This document shows positions 45,768 through 54,288 of a stretch of DNA of 64,000 bases, one piece after another. The DNA is taken from assembly GCF_024449095.1 (NCBI RefSeq), contig NZ_CP024628.1, forward strand, positions 868,001 through 932,000, given 5' to 3'. The first letter of the stretch is position 1. Each line of letters opens with the position of its first letter. Position numbers and translations under genes: made by a program. Under the pieces are notes generated by a model that did no database searches, was not told where the DNA came from, and was given only the letters and a program-made list of their open reading frames with translations. This stretch comes from Vibrio coralliilyticus (GTDB lineage Bacteria > Pseudomonadota > Gammaproteobacteria > Enterobacterales > Vibrionaceae).

Positions 45768-46391
45768 TTACTTATGCTTTTTCTGCACAAACTTTTTGCT
45801 GACATCGACCACTGCGACATCTTTAAAAAAGCTACGTCCAAGCAACAATGGAAACTTGAGGTGCGTTCTATCAGCAAGTGTGAACTCGGTTTTCTCCTTT
45901 AGATCTCCGATTTGAATCCAAGATTCAACGACAGCGCGACGTTCAGACTCTTCTGCACTCGACTGGCGAATTTTTACCCAGCGTTGGACAGGCAAAGCAA
46001 TCTCTTTACTCTTGATACCATCATGCTCAATCTTGAACTTAACCCAATCTTTTCCATCACGTTCAAATTCAACGACATCCGTAGCACTGATCGAGGAGGT
46101 GGTTGCACCTGTGTCGATTCGTGCTTTAAAACTTTCTTCTAGCCCCGGAACATACACCCATTCTTGTTCACCCAGTATCAGCTTCCCATCAGCCGTCTTT
46201 CTTGCCTGTGGTTTTGGCTTAGGTTTCTCTTCCGGCTTTGTTTCCGGTTTTGTTTCTTTTTCTGGCTCTACTTTAGGCTCTTCAACTTGTGGTTTTTGCT
46301 CTGACTCTACCGGCTGTTGACCTGTTGTAGAACATGCCATCAAACCACCACTAAGCATAATCGGAATTAAAGCTTTCCACGGTTTGTTCAT
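45768..46391 (-). CDS. Retropepsin-like putative protease lipoprotein (PF05618 type)
   Basis: The 207-residue product has a lipobox (GLMACS, Cys near residue 20) and a low-complexity linker of Glu, Pro and Lys (about 30-62, for example EPEKETKPETKPEEKPKPKP). The C-terminal domain of the 'ATP-dependent zinc protease' family follows. The domain has IDTGATTSSISA, the aspartic retropepsin-like signature, and the later LLLGRSFFKDVAVVDV. Despite the family name, the motif looks like a single-Asp retropepsin half, expected to dimerise. The linker would let the domain reach from the outer membrane. Substrates unknown. Confidence 0.8.
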   Translation of the reverse strand: MNKPWKALIPIMLSGGLMACSTTGQQPVESEQKPQVEEPKVEPEKETKPETKPEEKPKPKPQARKTADGKLILGEQEWVYVPGLEESFKARIDTGATTSSISATDVVEFERDGKDWVKFKIEHDGIKSKEIALPVQRWVKIRQSSAEESERRAVVESWIQIGDLKEKTEFTLADRTHLKFPLLLGRSFFKDVAVVDVSKKFVQKKHK

Positions 46392-46428
46392 TCGATCACC
46401 TAACTAATAACAAGACACGACTGCTTTT

Positions 46429-46455
46429 AAAAGGCCCACATGATGTGAGCCTTAA
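46429..46455 (-). terminator. Intrinsic terminator of the aminotransferase gene
   Basis: AAGGCCCACA (46431-46440) and TGTGAGCCTT (46444-46453) pair with one wobble and a three-base loop; TTTT follows on the minus strand. Confidence 0.65.
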
Positions 46456-46463
46456 AGCAAAAT

Positions 46464-47645
46464 TTAAGACACTTTAACTATCGCATCGGCTACGTAAGGA
46501 ATATCTTTTTCTGTTAGTCCTGCGATGTTAATTCGACCATCACCGACACCATAAATACCATACTCTTCACGGAGTTGCGTCATTTGGTCTTGAGTAAATC
46601 CTAGCACAGTAAACATGCCTTTGTGGCTTTCAATAAAATCGAACTGTGAAGTGTTATGGGTATTTCTCAGTTCGTTACACAAAGTTTGACGGAGGTTGAG
46701 CAAGCGCTGCTGCATTTCACTCAATTCTTGCTTCCAAGCATGTGTTAAGTTTTCATTTTGAAGAATAGTCTTAACCAACGCAGCACCGTGATCTGGTGGC
46801 ATAGTGTAAGTCGCACGAGCCAACGTCAGTAACTTACCTTTTGCGTTATTGACATCTTGTACAGACTTACCAACGACAATGGCCGCACCTGTGCGTTCGC
46901 GATATAGGCCAAAGTTTTTTGAACACGACGTCGTTATCAGCATCTCTTCAACGTTATCAGCCATAAAGCGTAAGCCTTTGGCATCTTCTTCTAAACCATC
47001 GCCAAACCCTTGGTACGCGATATCCACAAACGGAATAAAACCATTCTTCTGAGAAAGTTCCGTAATGGCTTGCCATGCTGAGAAATCAATATCGGCGCCC
47101 GTTGGGTTATGGCAACACCCGTGAAGAAGTACCACATCTTTCGGCCCTGCCTGCGATAACTCTTCCAACATGCGACCTGTGTCGACTTGCTTAGTCTCTG
47201 GGCTGAAATAAGAGTAGTGTTTAACTTTTAACCCTGCAGCTTCCATGACTGGTCGATGGTTAACATAGCTTGGGTTCGAAATCCAAACCGTAGTTTCTGG
47301 CTGAGCAACTTTCATTAAGTCACCCAACATACGCAAAGCGCCACTTGCCCCCGGCGTCTGGATCGCTGCAACACGGTCCATTGCAGAGGTGCCCGATAGT
47401 AGTAAATCAACCATGCTCTGGTTGAACTCTTCACAGCCAGCTAACCCGACATAAGATTTCGTCTTTTGTGTTTCAACAACAATATCTTGCGCTTGCAAAA
47501 TAGCTTTCATGACCGGGGTTTCACCGGCGCTATTTTTATAGACGCCAATACCCAAGTCCACTTTGTCAGGACGGGGATCGTTTCGGTATGCAACGGATAA
47601 AGAAAGGATAGGATCCAATGTAGGTGTTGGTAAATTAGAGAACAT
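46464..47645 (-). CDS. Aspartate/aromatic aminotransferase, class I PLP enzyme
   Basis: The roughly 393-residue protein is a class I aminotransferase close to AspC and TyrB. It has VDLGIGVYKNSAGETPV, IQTPGASGALRM, WISNPSYVNHRPV, HGCCHNPTGADI, the region DIAYQGFGDG, and the PLP lysine in TTSCSKNFGLYRERTGA. GRINIAGL near the end holds the substrate-binding Arg. Distinguishing Asp from Tyr/Phe preference is not safe by eye. The ATG at 47645 is preferred; another three codons earlier is very close to the AAAGGG ribosome-binding site. Confidence 0.9.
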   Translation of the reverse strand: MFSNLPTPTLDPILSLSVAYRNDPRPDKVDLGIGVYKNSAGETPVMKAILQAQDIVVETQKTKSYVGLAGCEEFNQSMVDLLLSGTSAMDRVAAIQTPGASGALRMLGDLMKVAQPETTVWISNPSYVNHRPVMEAAGLKVKHYSYFSPETKQVDTGRMLEELSQAGPKDVVLLHGCCHNPTGADIDFSAWQAITELSQKNGFIPFVDIAYQGFGDGLEEDAKGLRFMADNVEEMLITTSCSKNFGLYRERTGAAIVVGKSVQDVNNAKGKLLTLARATYTMPPDHGAALVKTILQNENLTHAWKQELSEMQQRLLNLRQTLCNELRNTHNTSQFDFIESHKGMFTVLGFTQDQMTQLREEYGIYGVGDGRINIAGLTEKDIPYVADAIVKVS

Positions 47646-47814
47646 GAAAGTCATAACCCTTTGAAATTCAAGTAACGGTGTTCAACTTATCATTGAATCC
47701 TTTAATTCAGAAATAAAATTTTAGCGGCTAAGAGCAAAACAGGATAAAAACCTGCACCAGTTAACATAATTGCAACACAAAGTAGTAGTTCAGAATAAAA
47801 CGCTATCGCTAAGG

Positions 47815-48282
47815 TTAGATTTTGAATCTGTGTATGATTTGATTGGAACTCCCCCTCCACTCCAGCTTGAGATCTTTTTTCTCTTGCTCAAATTTTCCGT
47901 CAATAAGTACATCGAGTAATTCAACCACCTCGCTTTGTTCTGACGTCAATTCTGCCAGTGTGTAGCCGGTCCACATCCAGATGTCTTTATCAGGGCACTC
48001 TTTACGCACACGCTTTACTAGCTTGAGGACATCCGCCACGTTTGCAGGATGAAGTGGATCTCCGCCAGACAAAGACAAACCACGTCGTTTTATACGGGTA
48101 TCTTTTAAATCCAGAAGGATCTGGTCTTCTGCTGCTTGGGTAAACAACGCGCCAGAATCAAGTCGCTGCGTGGATTGATTGTAACAGCCACGGCATTGAT
48201 GCACACACCCCGAGACAAACAGAGTACAGCGAGTACCAGGTCCGTTCACAACATCAACTGGATAATATTGGTGATAATTCAT
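47815..48282 (-). CDS. nrdG: Anaerobic ribonucleotide reductase activating protein
   Basis: NrdG is the radical-SAM activase that makes the glycyl radical on NrdD. The protein (155 residues from the ATG at 48282) has the radical-SAM cluster motif Cys-x3-Cys-x2-Cys in SGCVHQCRGCYNQST, then GLSLSGGDPLHPANV and DIWMWTGYTLAEL, as in E. coli NrdG. An ATG six codons upstream is possible, but family members start MNYHQY. It follows nrdD by about 80 bases on the same strand. Confidence 0.94.
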   Translation of the reverse strand: MNYHQYYPVDVVNGPGTRCTLFVSGCVHQCRGCYNQSTQRLDSGALFTQAAEDQILLDLKDTRIKRRGLSLSGGDPLHPANVADVLKLVKRVRKECPDKDIWMWTGYTLAELTSEQSEVVELLDVLIDGKFEQEKKDLKLEWRGSSNQIIHRFKI

Positions 48283-48363
48283 GATGCCATTCGACTCCAT
48301 ACAATCTCAGTACTGGCATTGAGAAAAGGACGAAGGTTTCGCCCTATTCACTAACCAAAAATG

Positions 48364-50484
48364 TTACAGATGTTTCACCCGGCGTTTGACTTCTTCTTGT
48401 TTACCGAAATTAAACGGCCTTGCATCGGGGCTTCCCAAATATCCGCAAACACGTCGGGTTACCGAAACTTTAGTCGAGTCATGATTCCCGCAGCTTGGGC
48501 AAGTAAAGCCCTTACTGGTGCAGTCGAATTCTCCGTTATAACCACATTCATAACATTCATCGATGGGCGTATTGGTTCCATAGTAAGGAACGCGGCTATA
48601 GCTATAGTCCCACACATTTTCTAACGCTTCGATATTGCGCTGCATGTTCGGAAACTCACCGTAGCAAATGAATCCACCGCTTGAGATCTCAGGGTAAGGC
48701 ATTTCAAAGTCGATCTTGTCATATGGGTTAACCTTTTTCTCAACATCTAAATGGAAGCTGTTGGTGTAGTACCCTTTTTCAGTGACTCCCTCAAGCACAC
48801 CAAATTCCTTGGTATCGATACGGCAGAATCGGCTGCACAGATTCTCACTTGGCGTGCCGTATAAGCTATAGCCATAACCCGACTCTTCAGCCCACTGATT
48901 CACTGTTGTTTTTAGGTGCTTAATAATATTCAGTGCTTTTTCACGTAGCTCTGAGCTATCGTACACGTGTTCATTATTGCCATAGAGTGCGTTGATGGTT
49001 TCATGGATACCAATATAACCAAGAGAAATAGATGCTCGACCATGCTTAAAAATGTTGGCGATAGGTTCATCAGCTTTAAGTCGAACTCCGCATGCTCCTT
49101 CCATGTATAGAATAGGCGCCACACGCGCTTTGACATTTTCGAGTCTTGAGATACGAGTCTCAAGCGCTCGACGTGACAGCACCAGTTTTTCATTCAAGAT
49201 CTCATAGAACTTCGCTTCGCAGCCTTCAGATTGAATGGCAATTCGCGGTAAGTTCAAGCTAACCACACCTAAATTATTGCGCCCTTCATGGATGAGTTCT
49301 CCCTCTTCTCGGTAGGTACCCAAAAAGCTACGACAACCCATTGGCGTCTTAAATGAACCCGTGACTTCTACCACTTTTTCGTAATTAAGAATATCTGGAT
49401 ACATGCGCTTTGAAGCACATTCTAGTGCGAGTTTCTTAATATCGTAGTTAGGATCAGCCTCTTTGTGGTTAAGTCCGTCTTTGATGCCAAAAACCAGTTT
49501 AGGGAACACCGCAGTTTTCCGGTTTTTACCTAAACCAGCAATACGATTTTTCAAGATAGACTGCTGAATTAAGCGTGAAGCCCAACTAGTGCCAAGCCCA
49601 AAGCCGAAAGTGACAAAGGGAGTTTGCCCATTTGCGGTGTGAAGCGTGTTGACTTCATATTCTAAAGACTGAAAAGCGTCATAACACTCTTTTTCCGTTC
49701 GAGCACGTGCAAATGCCTCCGGTTCGTGAATGTCCCAATCTTTAGCTATCTCAAGGTGTTTAGCGTAACTTGCCATCACGTAAGGTTCTAAGACTTCGTC
49801 AATCCGATTGATTGTCGTTCCGCCATAGATATGGCTGGCCACTTGAGCAATGATTTGTGCGGTGACTGCGGTCGCTGTCGAAATAGATTTTGGCGTATCT
49901 ATTTCGGCATTCCCCATTTTAAAACCATGTGTCAACATGCCTTTTAGGTCGATCAACATACAGTTAAACATAGGGAAGAACGGTGCGTAATCTAAATCAT
50001 GGTAGTGAATATCGCCTTGTTCATGGGCTTGAACAATATCGCGAGGCAGAATGTGAGTTTTAGCATAATGCTTAGCAACAATACCCGCTAATAAATCACG
50101 TTGAGTTGGAATTACCTTGCCATCTTTATTTGCGTTCTCGTTAATAAGATCGACATTACTTTCCTCAATAAGGCCTTCAATTTCCCGTGTTAATGTACTC
50201 TGCTTTTCTCGCGCTATGTCACGGTCATGTCGATATTCAATATATGACCGCGCCAGTGATTTGTAAGGACCTTGCATCAACTCGTTTTCTACTAAGGTTT
50301 GAATCTCAGTAATATGAACTTCATCGTGATCTCTTAGCTTCAGCTCCACCGCTAACGCGACATTTAACGCGTAAATAGCGATCTCTTTATCGACATGCTC
50401 TGCCGCTGCTTCAACAGCAGCTTGAATGCGATCCCTGCTAAACGGAGCTCTAGAGCCGTCACGTTTGATTACGATTGGTTTCAC
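48364..50484 (-). CDS. nrdD: Anaerobic ribonucleoside-triphosphate reductase
   Basis: NrdD makes deoxyribonucleotides in the absence of oxygen through a glycyl radical. The 706-residue protein has an N-terminal ATP-cone (VIKRDGSRAPFSRDRIQAAVE, about 4-95). The catalytic domain includes MFNCMLIDLKGML and the Cys of GSFKTPMGCRSFLGTY. A zinc site (CYECGYNGEFDCTSKGFTCPSCGNHD) and the glycyl radical loop RRVCGYLGSPDARPF lie near the C-terminus. Two NrdR boxes and an exact FNR box lie upstream, fitting control by nucleotide level and oxygen. nrdG follows. Confidence 0.95.
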   Translation of the reverse strand: MKPIVIKRDGSRAPFSRDRIQAAVEAAAEHVDKEIAIYALNVALAVELKLRDHDEVHITEIQTLVENELMQGPYKSLARSYIEYRHDRDIAREKQSTLTREIEGLIEESNVDLINENANKDGKVIPTQRDLLAGIVAKHYAKTHILPRDIVQAHEQGDIHYHDLDYAPFFPMFNCMLIDLKGMLTHGFKMGNAEIDTPKSISTATAVTAQIIAQVASHIYGGTTINRIDEVLEPYVMASYAKHLEIAKDWDIHEPEAFARARTEKECYDAFQSLEYEVNTLHTANGQTPFVTFGFGLGTSWASRLIQQSILKNRIAGLGKNRKTAVFPKLVFGIKDGLNHKEADPNYDIKKLALECASKRMYPDILNYEKVVEVTGSFKTPMGCRSFLGTYREEGELIHEGRNNLGVVSLNLPRIAIQSEGCEAKFYEILNEKLVLSRRALETRISRLENVKARVAPILYMEGACGVRLKADEPIANIFKHGRASISLGYIGIHETINALYGNNEHVYDSSELREKALNIIKHLKTTVNQWAEESGYGYSLYGTPSENLCSRFCRIDTKEFGVLEGVTEKGYYTNSFHLDVEKKVNPYDKIDFEMPYPEISSGGFICYGEFPNMQRNIEALENVWDYSYSRVPYYGTNTPIDECYECGYNGEFDCTSKGFTCPSCGNHDSTKVSVTRRVCGYLGSPDARPFNFGKQEEVKRRVKHL

Positions 50485-50528
50485 CTTCTCTCCTTACCCT
50501 TTAAATACTCACAGAGTTATCCACAAAT

Positions 50529-50544
50529 ACACTATATAGGGTTA
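50529..50544. promoter_or_regulatory. NrdR box 1 upstream of nrdD
   Basis: ACACTATATAGGGTTA matches the conserved left part of the NrdR consensus (ACACwATATAtwGTGT). It starts 31 bases from the start of box 2, three helical turns, the spacing expected for NrdR box pairs. Confidence 0.7.
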
Positions 50545-50559
50545 ATTTTTACTCTACCA

Positions 50560-50575
50560 ACACAATATATTGTGG
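50560..50575. promoter_or_regulatory. NrdR box 2 upstream of nrdD
   Basis: ACACAATATATTGTGG matches the NrdR consensus at almost all positions and is itself a palindrome over CACAATATATTGTG. It lies 76-91 bases before the nrdD start. Confidence 0.8.
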
Positions 50576-50606
50576 TGTATTTAACGAGATGAGCTCATGG
50601 TATGTA

Positions 50607-50620
50607 TTGATTTCGATCAA
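50607..50620. promoter_or_regulatory. FNR box upstream of nrdD
   Basis: TTGATTTCGATCAA is an exact TTGATnnnnATCAA FNR site. A TAAATA hexamer on the minus strand (50583-50578) lies where a -10 box would put the FNR centre near -42, the class II activator position. NrdR box 2 then overlaps the predicted transcription start. Confidence 0.75.
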
Positions 50621-50778
50621 TAAAATTGGGCCCTAGATTAAGATCAAATCGATCTTAGTGGCAGTGATCTCAGCTTGAAAGAAATGTATGAAAAAAGTGA
50701 TTTTCACTCGATTTTCACTTGCTTTTTCTTGAGTGCTTATAGAATAAAGGCTGTCAATAAACACAAATTATATAGAGT

Positions 50779-50874
50779 ATGACAAACACTAAACTTATAT
50801 CGATTCTGGCGCTTCTGTTGATAACTGTTTCAACATCGTCTTTTGCAGAAACTTATCTTTCTATCACTGCATAG
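50779..50874 (+). CDS. Possible short exported peptide (31 aa)
   Basis: A 31-codon ORF begins MTNTKLISILALLLITVSTS and reads as a textbook signal peptide (basic start, hydrophobic core, cleavage after SFA), then only eight residues before a TAG stop. The same frame stays open for 41 codons past the stop, but those run into the antisense of the next gene. No good ribosome-binding site precedes it. It could be a remnant of a truncated exported protein, a real micro-peptide, or chance. Confidence 0.25.
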   Translation: MTNTKLISILALLLITVSTSSFAETYLSITA

Positions 50875-50970
50875 AATCTGGAATGGCTGATCATTCAATC
50901 TTCAAATCAATTTATTCCGCCACTACCAACCAGTGAAGATTTTACGGTACTTGCATAGCCCTTTTCGACT

Positions 50971-51447
50971 TCATTCGCGTTGAATGGCCATGTTATTAAT
51001 AGGTACTCGGATGTGTTTTGCCATCAGTGAACCCGTCATCATTGCGATAATGAAGATGAACATATCGAGGTTACCAAATGATAGGCTTGTGATAGCAGGT
51101 CCAGGGCAGATGCCTGCGAGTCCCCAGCCGGTACCAAATAGTATTGAGCCCGAGACTAATCTTCTATCAACCTTCTGGCTCCTTACTAAACAGAACGGCT
51201 CCCCCAGCAACGCATGTCTCCGAGGCTTGATTATAAAATGGTAAATAGGGGTAAATACGACTAGCGCACCTCCCATTACAAACGCTAAGCTGGGATCCCA
51301 ATCCCCCATGACATTTAAAAAACCAATAACACTTTCTGGATTAGTCATCCCAGACAACGCCATGCCAATACCAAACATTATCCCACTGGCGAGTGCAACG
51401 AATTGTTCTGATATTTGTGCTGGCATTTGAAACTTAAGCTGTGACAT
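50971..51447 (-). CDS. YeeE/YedE-like membrane protein, second half (DUF6691 type)
   Basis: The 158-residue protein from the ATG at 51447 has four or five membrane segments and the glycine-rich motifs ASGIMFGIGMALSGMTNPESVIGFLNV and GTGWGLAGICPGPAI, the latter with the conserved Cys of the sulfur-transport (YeeE/YedE) family. It is the C-terminal half-size partner of the gene upstream; together they equal one full-length YeeE-type transporter. It starts 11 bases after that gene. The BigR-like regulator at the head of the operon supports a role in moving sulfur species such as thiosulfate or persulfide. Confidence 0.85.
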   Translation of the reverse strand: MSQLKFQMPAQISEQFVALASGIMFGIGMALSGMTNPESVIGFLNVMGDWDPSLAFVMGGALVVFTPIYHFIIKPRRHALLGEPFCLVRSQKVDRRLVSGSILFGTGWGLAGICPGPAITSLSFGNLDMFIFIIAMMTGSLMAKHIRVPINNMAIQRE

Positions 51448-51458
51448 GTTATCCCACT

Positions 51459-51869
51459 TTAGCGAACATAAACCGTCACAGCCGCAGTGAACATAAAGAT
51501 CAGCGTGGCCACAACGGAGCGTAGAGAAAATCGGCCGATACCACAGATACCATGACCACTGGTACATCCATTACCAATACGCGTACCTAAGCCAACAAGC
51601 AAACCTGCTACGACCAAATGAGGCGTTGATATAGAGTCGGGGCTAGGTACTTGTATCTCTGAAAAACTCACACTGAGTGCACCTCCACTTACCATTCCTG
51701 ACAAAAACAAGATACGCCACAAAAAGTCATGCCGATTAGGCGTAAAAACGCCATTTACAATCCCACTTATTCCTGCGGTCTTAGCGTTAAATAACAATAA
51801 AATAGCAGCTGACAGGCCAAGAAGAGTACCACCTATTAAAGAATGCCATGGAAAGGTTCCACTCATCAT
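51459..51869 (-). CDS. YeeE/YedE-like membrane protein, first half
   Basis: The 136-residue protein has about four membrane segments with WHSLIGGTLLGLSAAILLLFNAKTAGISGI and GLLVGLGTRIGNGCTSGHGICGIGRFS; the paired cysteines in GNGCTSGHGICG are the YeeE/YedE signature. It is the first of the two half-transporters. The ATG at 51869 overlaps the regulator stop; a second ATG one codon later has better spacing from the strong AGGAGG. Likely inner-membrane sulfur-compound import or export with the next gene. Confidence 0.85.
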   Translation of the reverse strand: MMSGTFPWHSLIGGTLLGLSAAILLLFNAKTAGISGIVNGVFTPNRHDFLWRILFLSGMVSGGALSVSFSEIQVPSPDSISTPHLVVAGLLVGLGTRIGNGCTSGHGICGIGRFSLRSVVATLIFMFTAAVTVYVR

Positions 51870-52180
51870 GACCTCCTACAAAACACATCGTGAAAAGATT
51901 CAATTAACGTTTCAATTCTAGGGTCCGCTAAAGAATAAAAAACTTGCTGCGAGACTTTGCGGGCCTGAATCATCTTGTGATTACGCAATATCGTAAGATG
52001 CTGAGAAAACGCAGATTGGCTAAGTAAAGCGTTCTTCTGTAGCTCTCCTGCCCCCATTTCGCCCTGCGTCAGTTGGCACAAAATCATCAAACGAACAGGG
52101 TGAGCCATAACCTTCAGCATATCTGAAGCCTCAGTCGCCCTTTCCCTCATTTCTGGAATATCAATCGTGTTTGAACCCAT
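51866..52180 (-). CDS. ArsR-family regulator, BigR/SqrR-like persulfide sensor
   Basis: The 104-residue protein has the ArsR winged helix (ASDMLKVMAHPVRLMILCQL, LLSQSAFSQHLTILRNHKMI, VSQQVFYSLAD). It has two cysteines placed as in BigR and SqrR: one in MILCQL (about residue 35) and one near the C-terminus in DVFCRRS (about 101). In that group they form a di- or tetrasulfide bridge that relieves repression. It heads an operon with the two YeeE/YedE half-transporters. Two matching palindromes lie in its promoter. The ATG at 52180 is preferred over an upstream GTG. Confidence 0.85.
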   Translation of the reverse strand: MGSNTIDIPEMRERATEASDMLKVMAHPVRLMILCQLTQGEMGAGELQKNALLSQSAFSQHLTILRNHKMIQARKVSQQVFYSLADPRIETLIESFHDVFCRRS

Positions 52181-52190
52181 AACTGATAAA

Positions 52191-52204
52191 TTAGTATTTA
52201 CTAA
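52191..52204. promoter_or_regulatory. Operator-like palindrome 1 of the BigR-like regulator
   Basis: TTAGT-ATTT-ACTAA lies 11-24 bases before the regulator's ATG and shares its arms with palindrome 2. Confidence 0.55.
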
Positions 52205-52234
52205 ATTAATGAAAATTATCACTCACCCACAAAT

Positions 52235-52250
52235 ATTAGTCAATACTAAT
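52235..52250. promoter_or_regulatory. Operator-like palindrome 2 of the BigR-like regulator
   Basis: ATTAGT-CAAT-ACTAAT is a perfect 6-bp-arm palindrome with a four-base spacer, 55-70 bases before the start. It has the same arms and spacer length as palindrome 1, about four helical turns away. Confidence 0.6.
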
Positions 52251-52434
52251 TTAGATATCATTGTTACACCAACCACTTTGCCTAACAATTTAGGCCATCA
52301 CGTTAGTCCGTAAGACAAAAAGCCCACCAGTGCTACATTACACTATCAACAATTCAATCAACTGTTATAGAACTTAAATATTTCTTTCACAATTCCTCCG
52401 TAGTATCAGCGCGTTAAATCATGGAGGAACCATT

Positions 52435-54204
52435 TTGTTTACTGTTCATAAATTGACTACTTTGGCTGCTTGTACTGCTATTGCTCTAGCGGGTTGCACT
52501 TCTCTAGAAACAACTAAATTGACCGCAGAGTGCCAAGTTACCGCCAAGCCTGAGAGCTCAGAGTCTTCTATCACCGGGTTAACATTACTCGGGACCTATG
52601 TCGCCGATAGTGAGTTTGACACTTCGGCAGCAGAAATCGTTGCTTATGACGAATGTAGCGATCAATTGTTTGTGGTGAATGCCCAAGCCAAGCGAGTCGA
52701 TGTCATGACTTTAGATGCACAAAATCGTCCTACTAAAGCTGCGCATATTGACTTATCCACCGCGGGTGAAATGGCCAACATCAAGATTGGCGCCGCCAAT
52801 AGTGTTTCTGTTCACAATGGCTTAGTCGCAGTCGCCATTGAAAACCAAGTGAAGCAAGAAAATGGCTTGATTGCGTTGTACCATGCAGACACATTAGAAC
52901 TGATTAAGACCTATCAAACCGGTGCACTGCCAGATATGGTGTCTTTTTCTAAAGATGGTCGTTACATAGCAACAGCTAACGAAGGCGAGCCAAATTCTGA
53001 CTACAGCATCGACCCTGAAGGCAGTATCACATTAGTCGACCTCGCATCAGGTATTGAGCAAGCCGAAGTCAAACAGATCTCATTCAAAGCGTTCAACCAA
53101 GGCGAATCACGACATGATGAGCTAATGGAAACCATCAGAATATCAGCTCCAGGGGCGACCGTTGCACAAGATTTAGAGCCAGAATACCTGACTTTCGCAG
53201 ATGACGGCTATTTGTACGTTGCGCTTCAGGAAAACAATGCGCTGGCTAAAATTGATATTCACAAGGCTTCCGTTGACTCTATCTACGGCTTAGGTGGGAA
53301 AAGCTGGGAAACAAAAGCTCTAGATGCTTCTAACAAAGATAAAAAGCTGGGCAACTTTAACTCTTACCCTCAACTTGAAGGGCTTTACATGCCAGATTCT
53401 ATCGCTAGTTTTCAAGTAGAGGGAGAAACCTACATCGCAACAGCCAACGAAGGTGATGGTCGAGAGTATGGTTTTAAAACCACTCAAGCGGTCTGCGATA
53501 GCAAAGGTTTTGAATGGGACGAAGATGACTTCACGGACTCGAGCCAATACAGAACTGAAAAAGGCTTCTGTATCGTATACAGCGATGAGCTGCGTGGTAA
53601 AGACCTTAACGTCAACGCATCACATCCACTAAAAAGCCAACTCAGTGACAAAAACCAACTTGCCCGTCTGAAAGTTGTAAAGCCGAATGGCGATTTAGCA
53701 CAAGATGATGTGGTTTATAGTTTTGGTAGCCGCTCTTTTTCACTGTGGAATGCAAACGGTGAACTCGTATTTGACAGTGGCGATGAGTTTGCTGATATCG
53801 TCAATACACTTGATCCACAACACCTGAACAGCAGCAACGACAGCAATGAAACAGCTGATGACCGCAGTGATGATAAAGGAGTTGAGCCAGAGGCCATTGA
53901 AGTTGCATCAATTAATGGTCGGCAGTATGCGTTTATCGGGTTGGAAAGACAAGGTGGCATTATGGTTTACGATGTGAGCACACCAACTTCACCGATGTTC
54001 ATCAACTACATAAACAATCGCGACTTCTCCGAGCCAGTTTGTACTCAAGTTTCGGATGGCGAGTGTAGTAATGATACATATAACCCAGAAGCAGGTGATT
54101 TAGGTCCCGAATCGATTCGTTATTTTGCTCGACATGGTCAGCACCTCCTCGCAGTGGGTAACGAAGTCAGCGGAACTACATCGATTTACCGCATAGAACT
54201 TTAA
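52435..54204 (+). CDS. Choice-of-anchor I type beta-propeller lipoprotein
   Basis: The 589-residue protein has a lipoprotein signal (ALAGC, Cys near 21) and a beta-propeller-like repeat region. Motifs include LPDMVSFSKDGRYIATANEGEPN, LEPEYLTFADDGYLYVALQENNALA, YIATANEGDGREYG, SLWNANGELVFDSGDEF and GVEPEAIEV, hallmarks of the 'choice-of-anchor I' domain. It starts at a TTG at 52435, seven bases after a strong GGAGG. The ATG at 52421 is out of frame and hits a stop within twelve codons. It is probably outer-membrane anchored; function unknown. Confidence 0.82.
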   Translation: MFTVHKLTTLAACTAIALAGCTSLETTKLTAECQVTAKPESSESSITGLTLLGTYVADSEFDTSAAEIVAYDECSDQLFVVNAQAKRVDVMTLDAQNRPTKAAHIDLSTAGEMANIKIGAANSVSVHNGLVAVAIENQVKQENGLIALYHADTLELIKTYQTGALPDMVSFSKDGRYIATANEGEPNSDYSIDPEGSITLVDLASGIEQAEVKQISFKAFNQGESRHDELMETIRISAPGATVAQDLEPEYLTFADDGYLYVALQENNALAKIDIHKASVDSIYGLGGKSWETKALDASNKDKKLGNFNSYPQLEGLYMPDSIASFQVEGETYIATANEGDGREYGFKTTQAVCDSKGFEWDEDDFTDSSQYRTEKGFCIVYSDELRGKDLNVNASHPLKSQLSDKNQLARLKVVKPNGDLAQDDVVYSFGSRSFSLWNANGELVFDSGDEFADIVNTLDPQHLNSSNDSNETADDRSDDKGVEPEAIEVASINGRQYAFIGLERQGGIMVYDVSTPTSPMFINYINNRDFSEPVCTQVSDGECSNDTYNPEAGDLGPESIRYFARHGQHLLAVGNEVSGTTSIYRIEL

Positions 54205-54263
54205 CTGCCTAGATCACATTGCTGGGCTCAGTTTCCCTCTGTAATGATCATTCTCTATATTGT

Positions 54264-54288
54264 AAAAAGCGCCTTATGGCGCTTTTTT
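54264..54288 (+). terminator. Intrinsic terminator of the beta-propeller lipoprotein gene
   Basis: AAAAAGCGCC (54264-54273), TTAT loop and GGCGCTTTTT (54278-54287), with further Ts. Confidence 0.9.

Larger units (their letters stand above)
50485..50970. promoter_or_regulatory. 486-bp gap between nrdD and the YeeE/YedE-like genes
   Basis: The nrdD-proximal 140 bases hold the FNR and NrdR sites. A further dyad, TAAGATC-N5-GATCTTA (50639-50657), lies just beyond. The rest is AT-rich and contains only the short signal-peptide-like ORF at 50779-50874. No terminator is visible for the minus-strand operon that ends at 50971 on the other side. Confidence 0.6.

Noticed and set aside
50875..51000. Readthrough extension of the short exported ORF past its TAG
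   Set aside because: The 41 extra codons run into the antisense of the YeeE/YedE-like gene, and an open stretch of this size is expected by chance.
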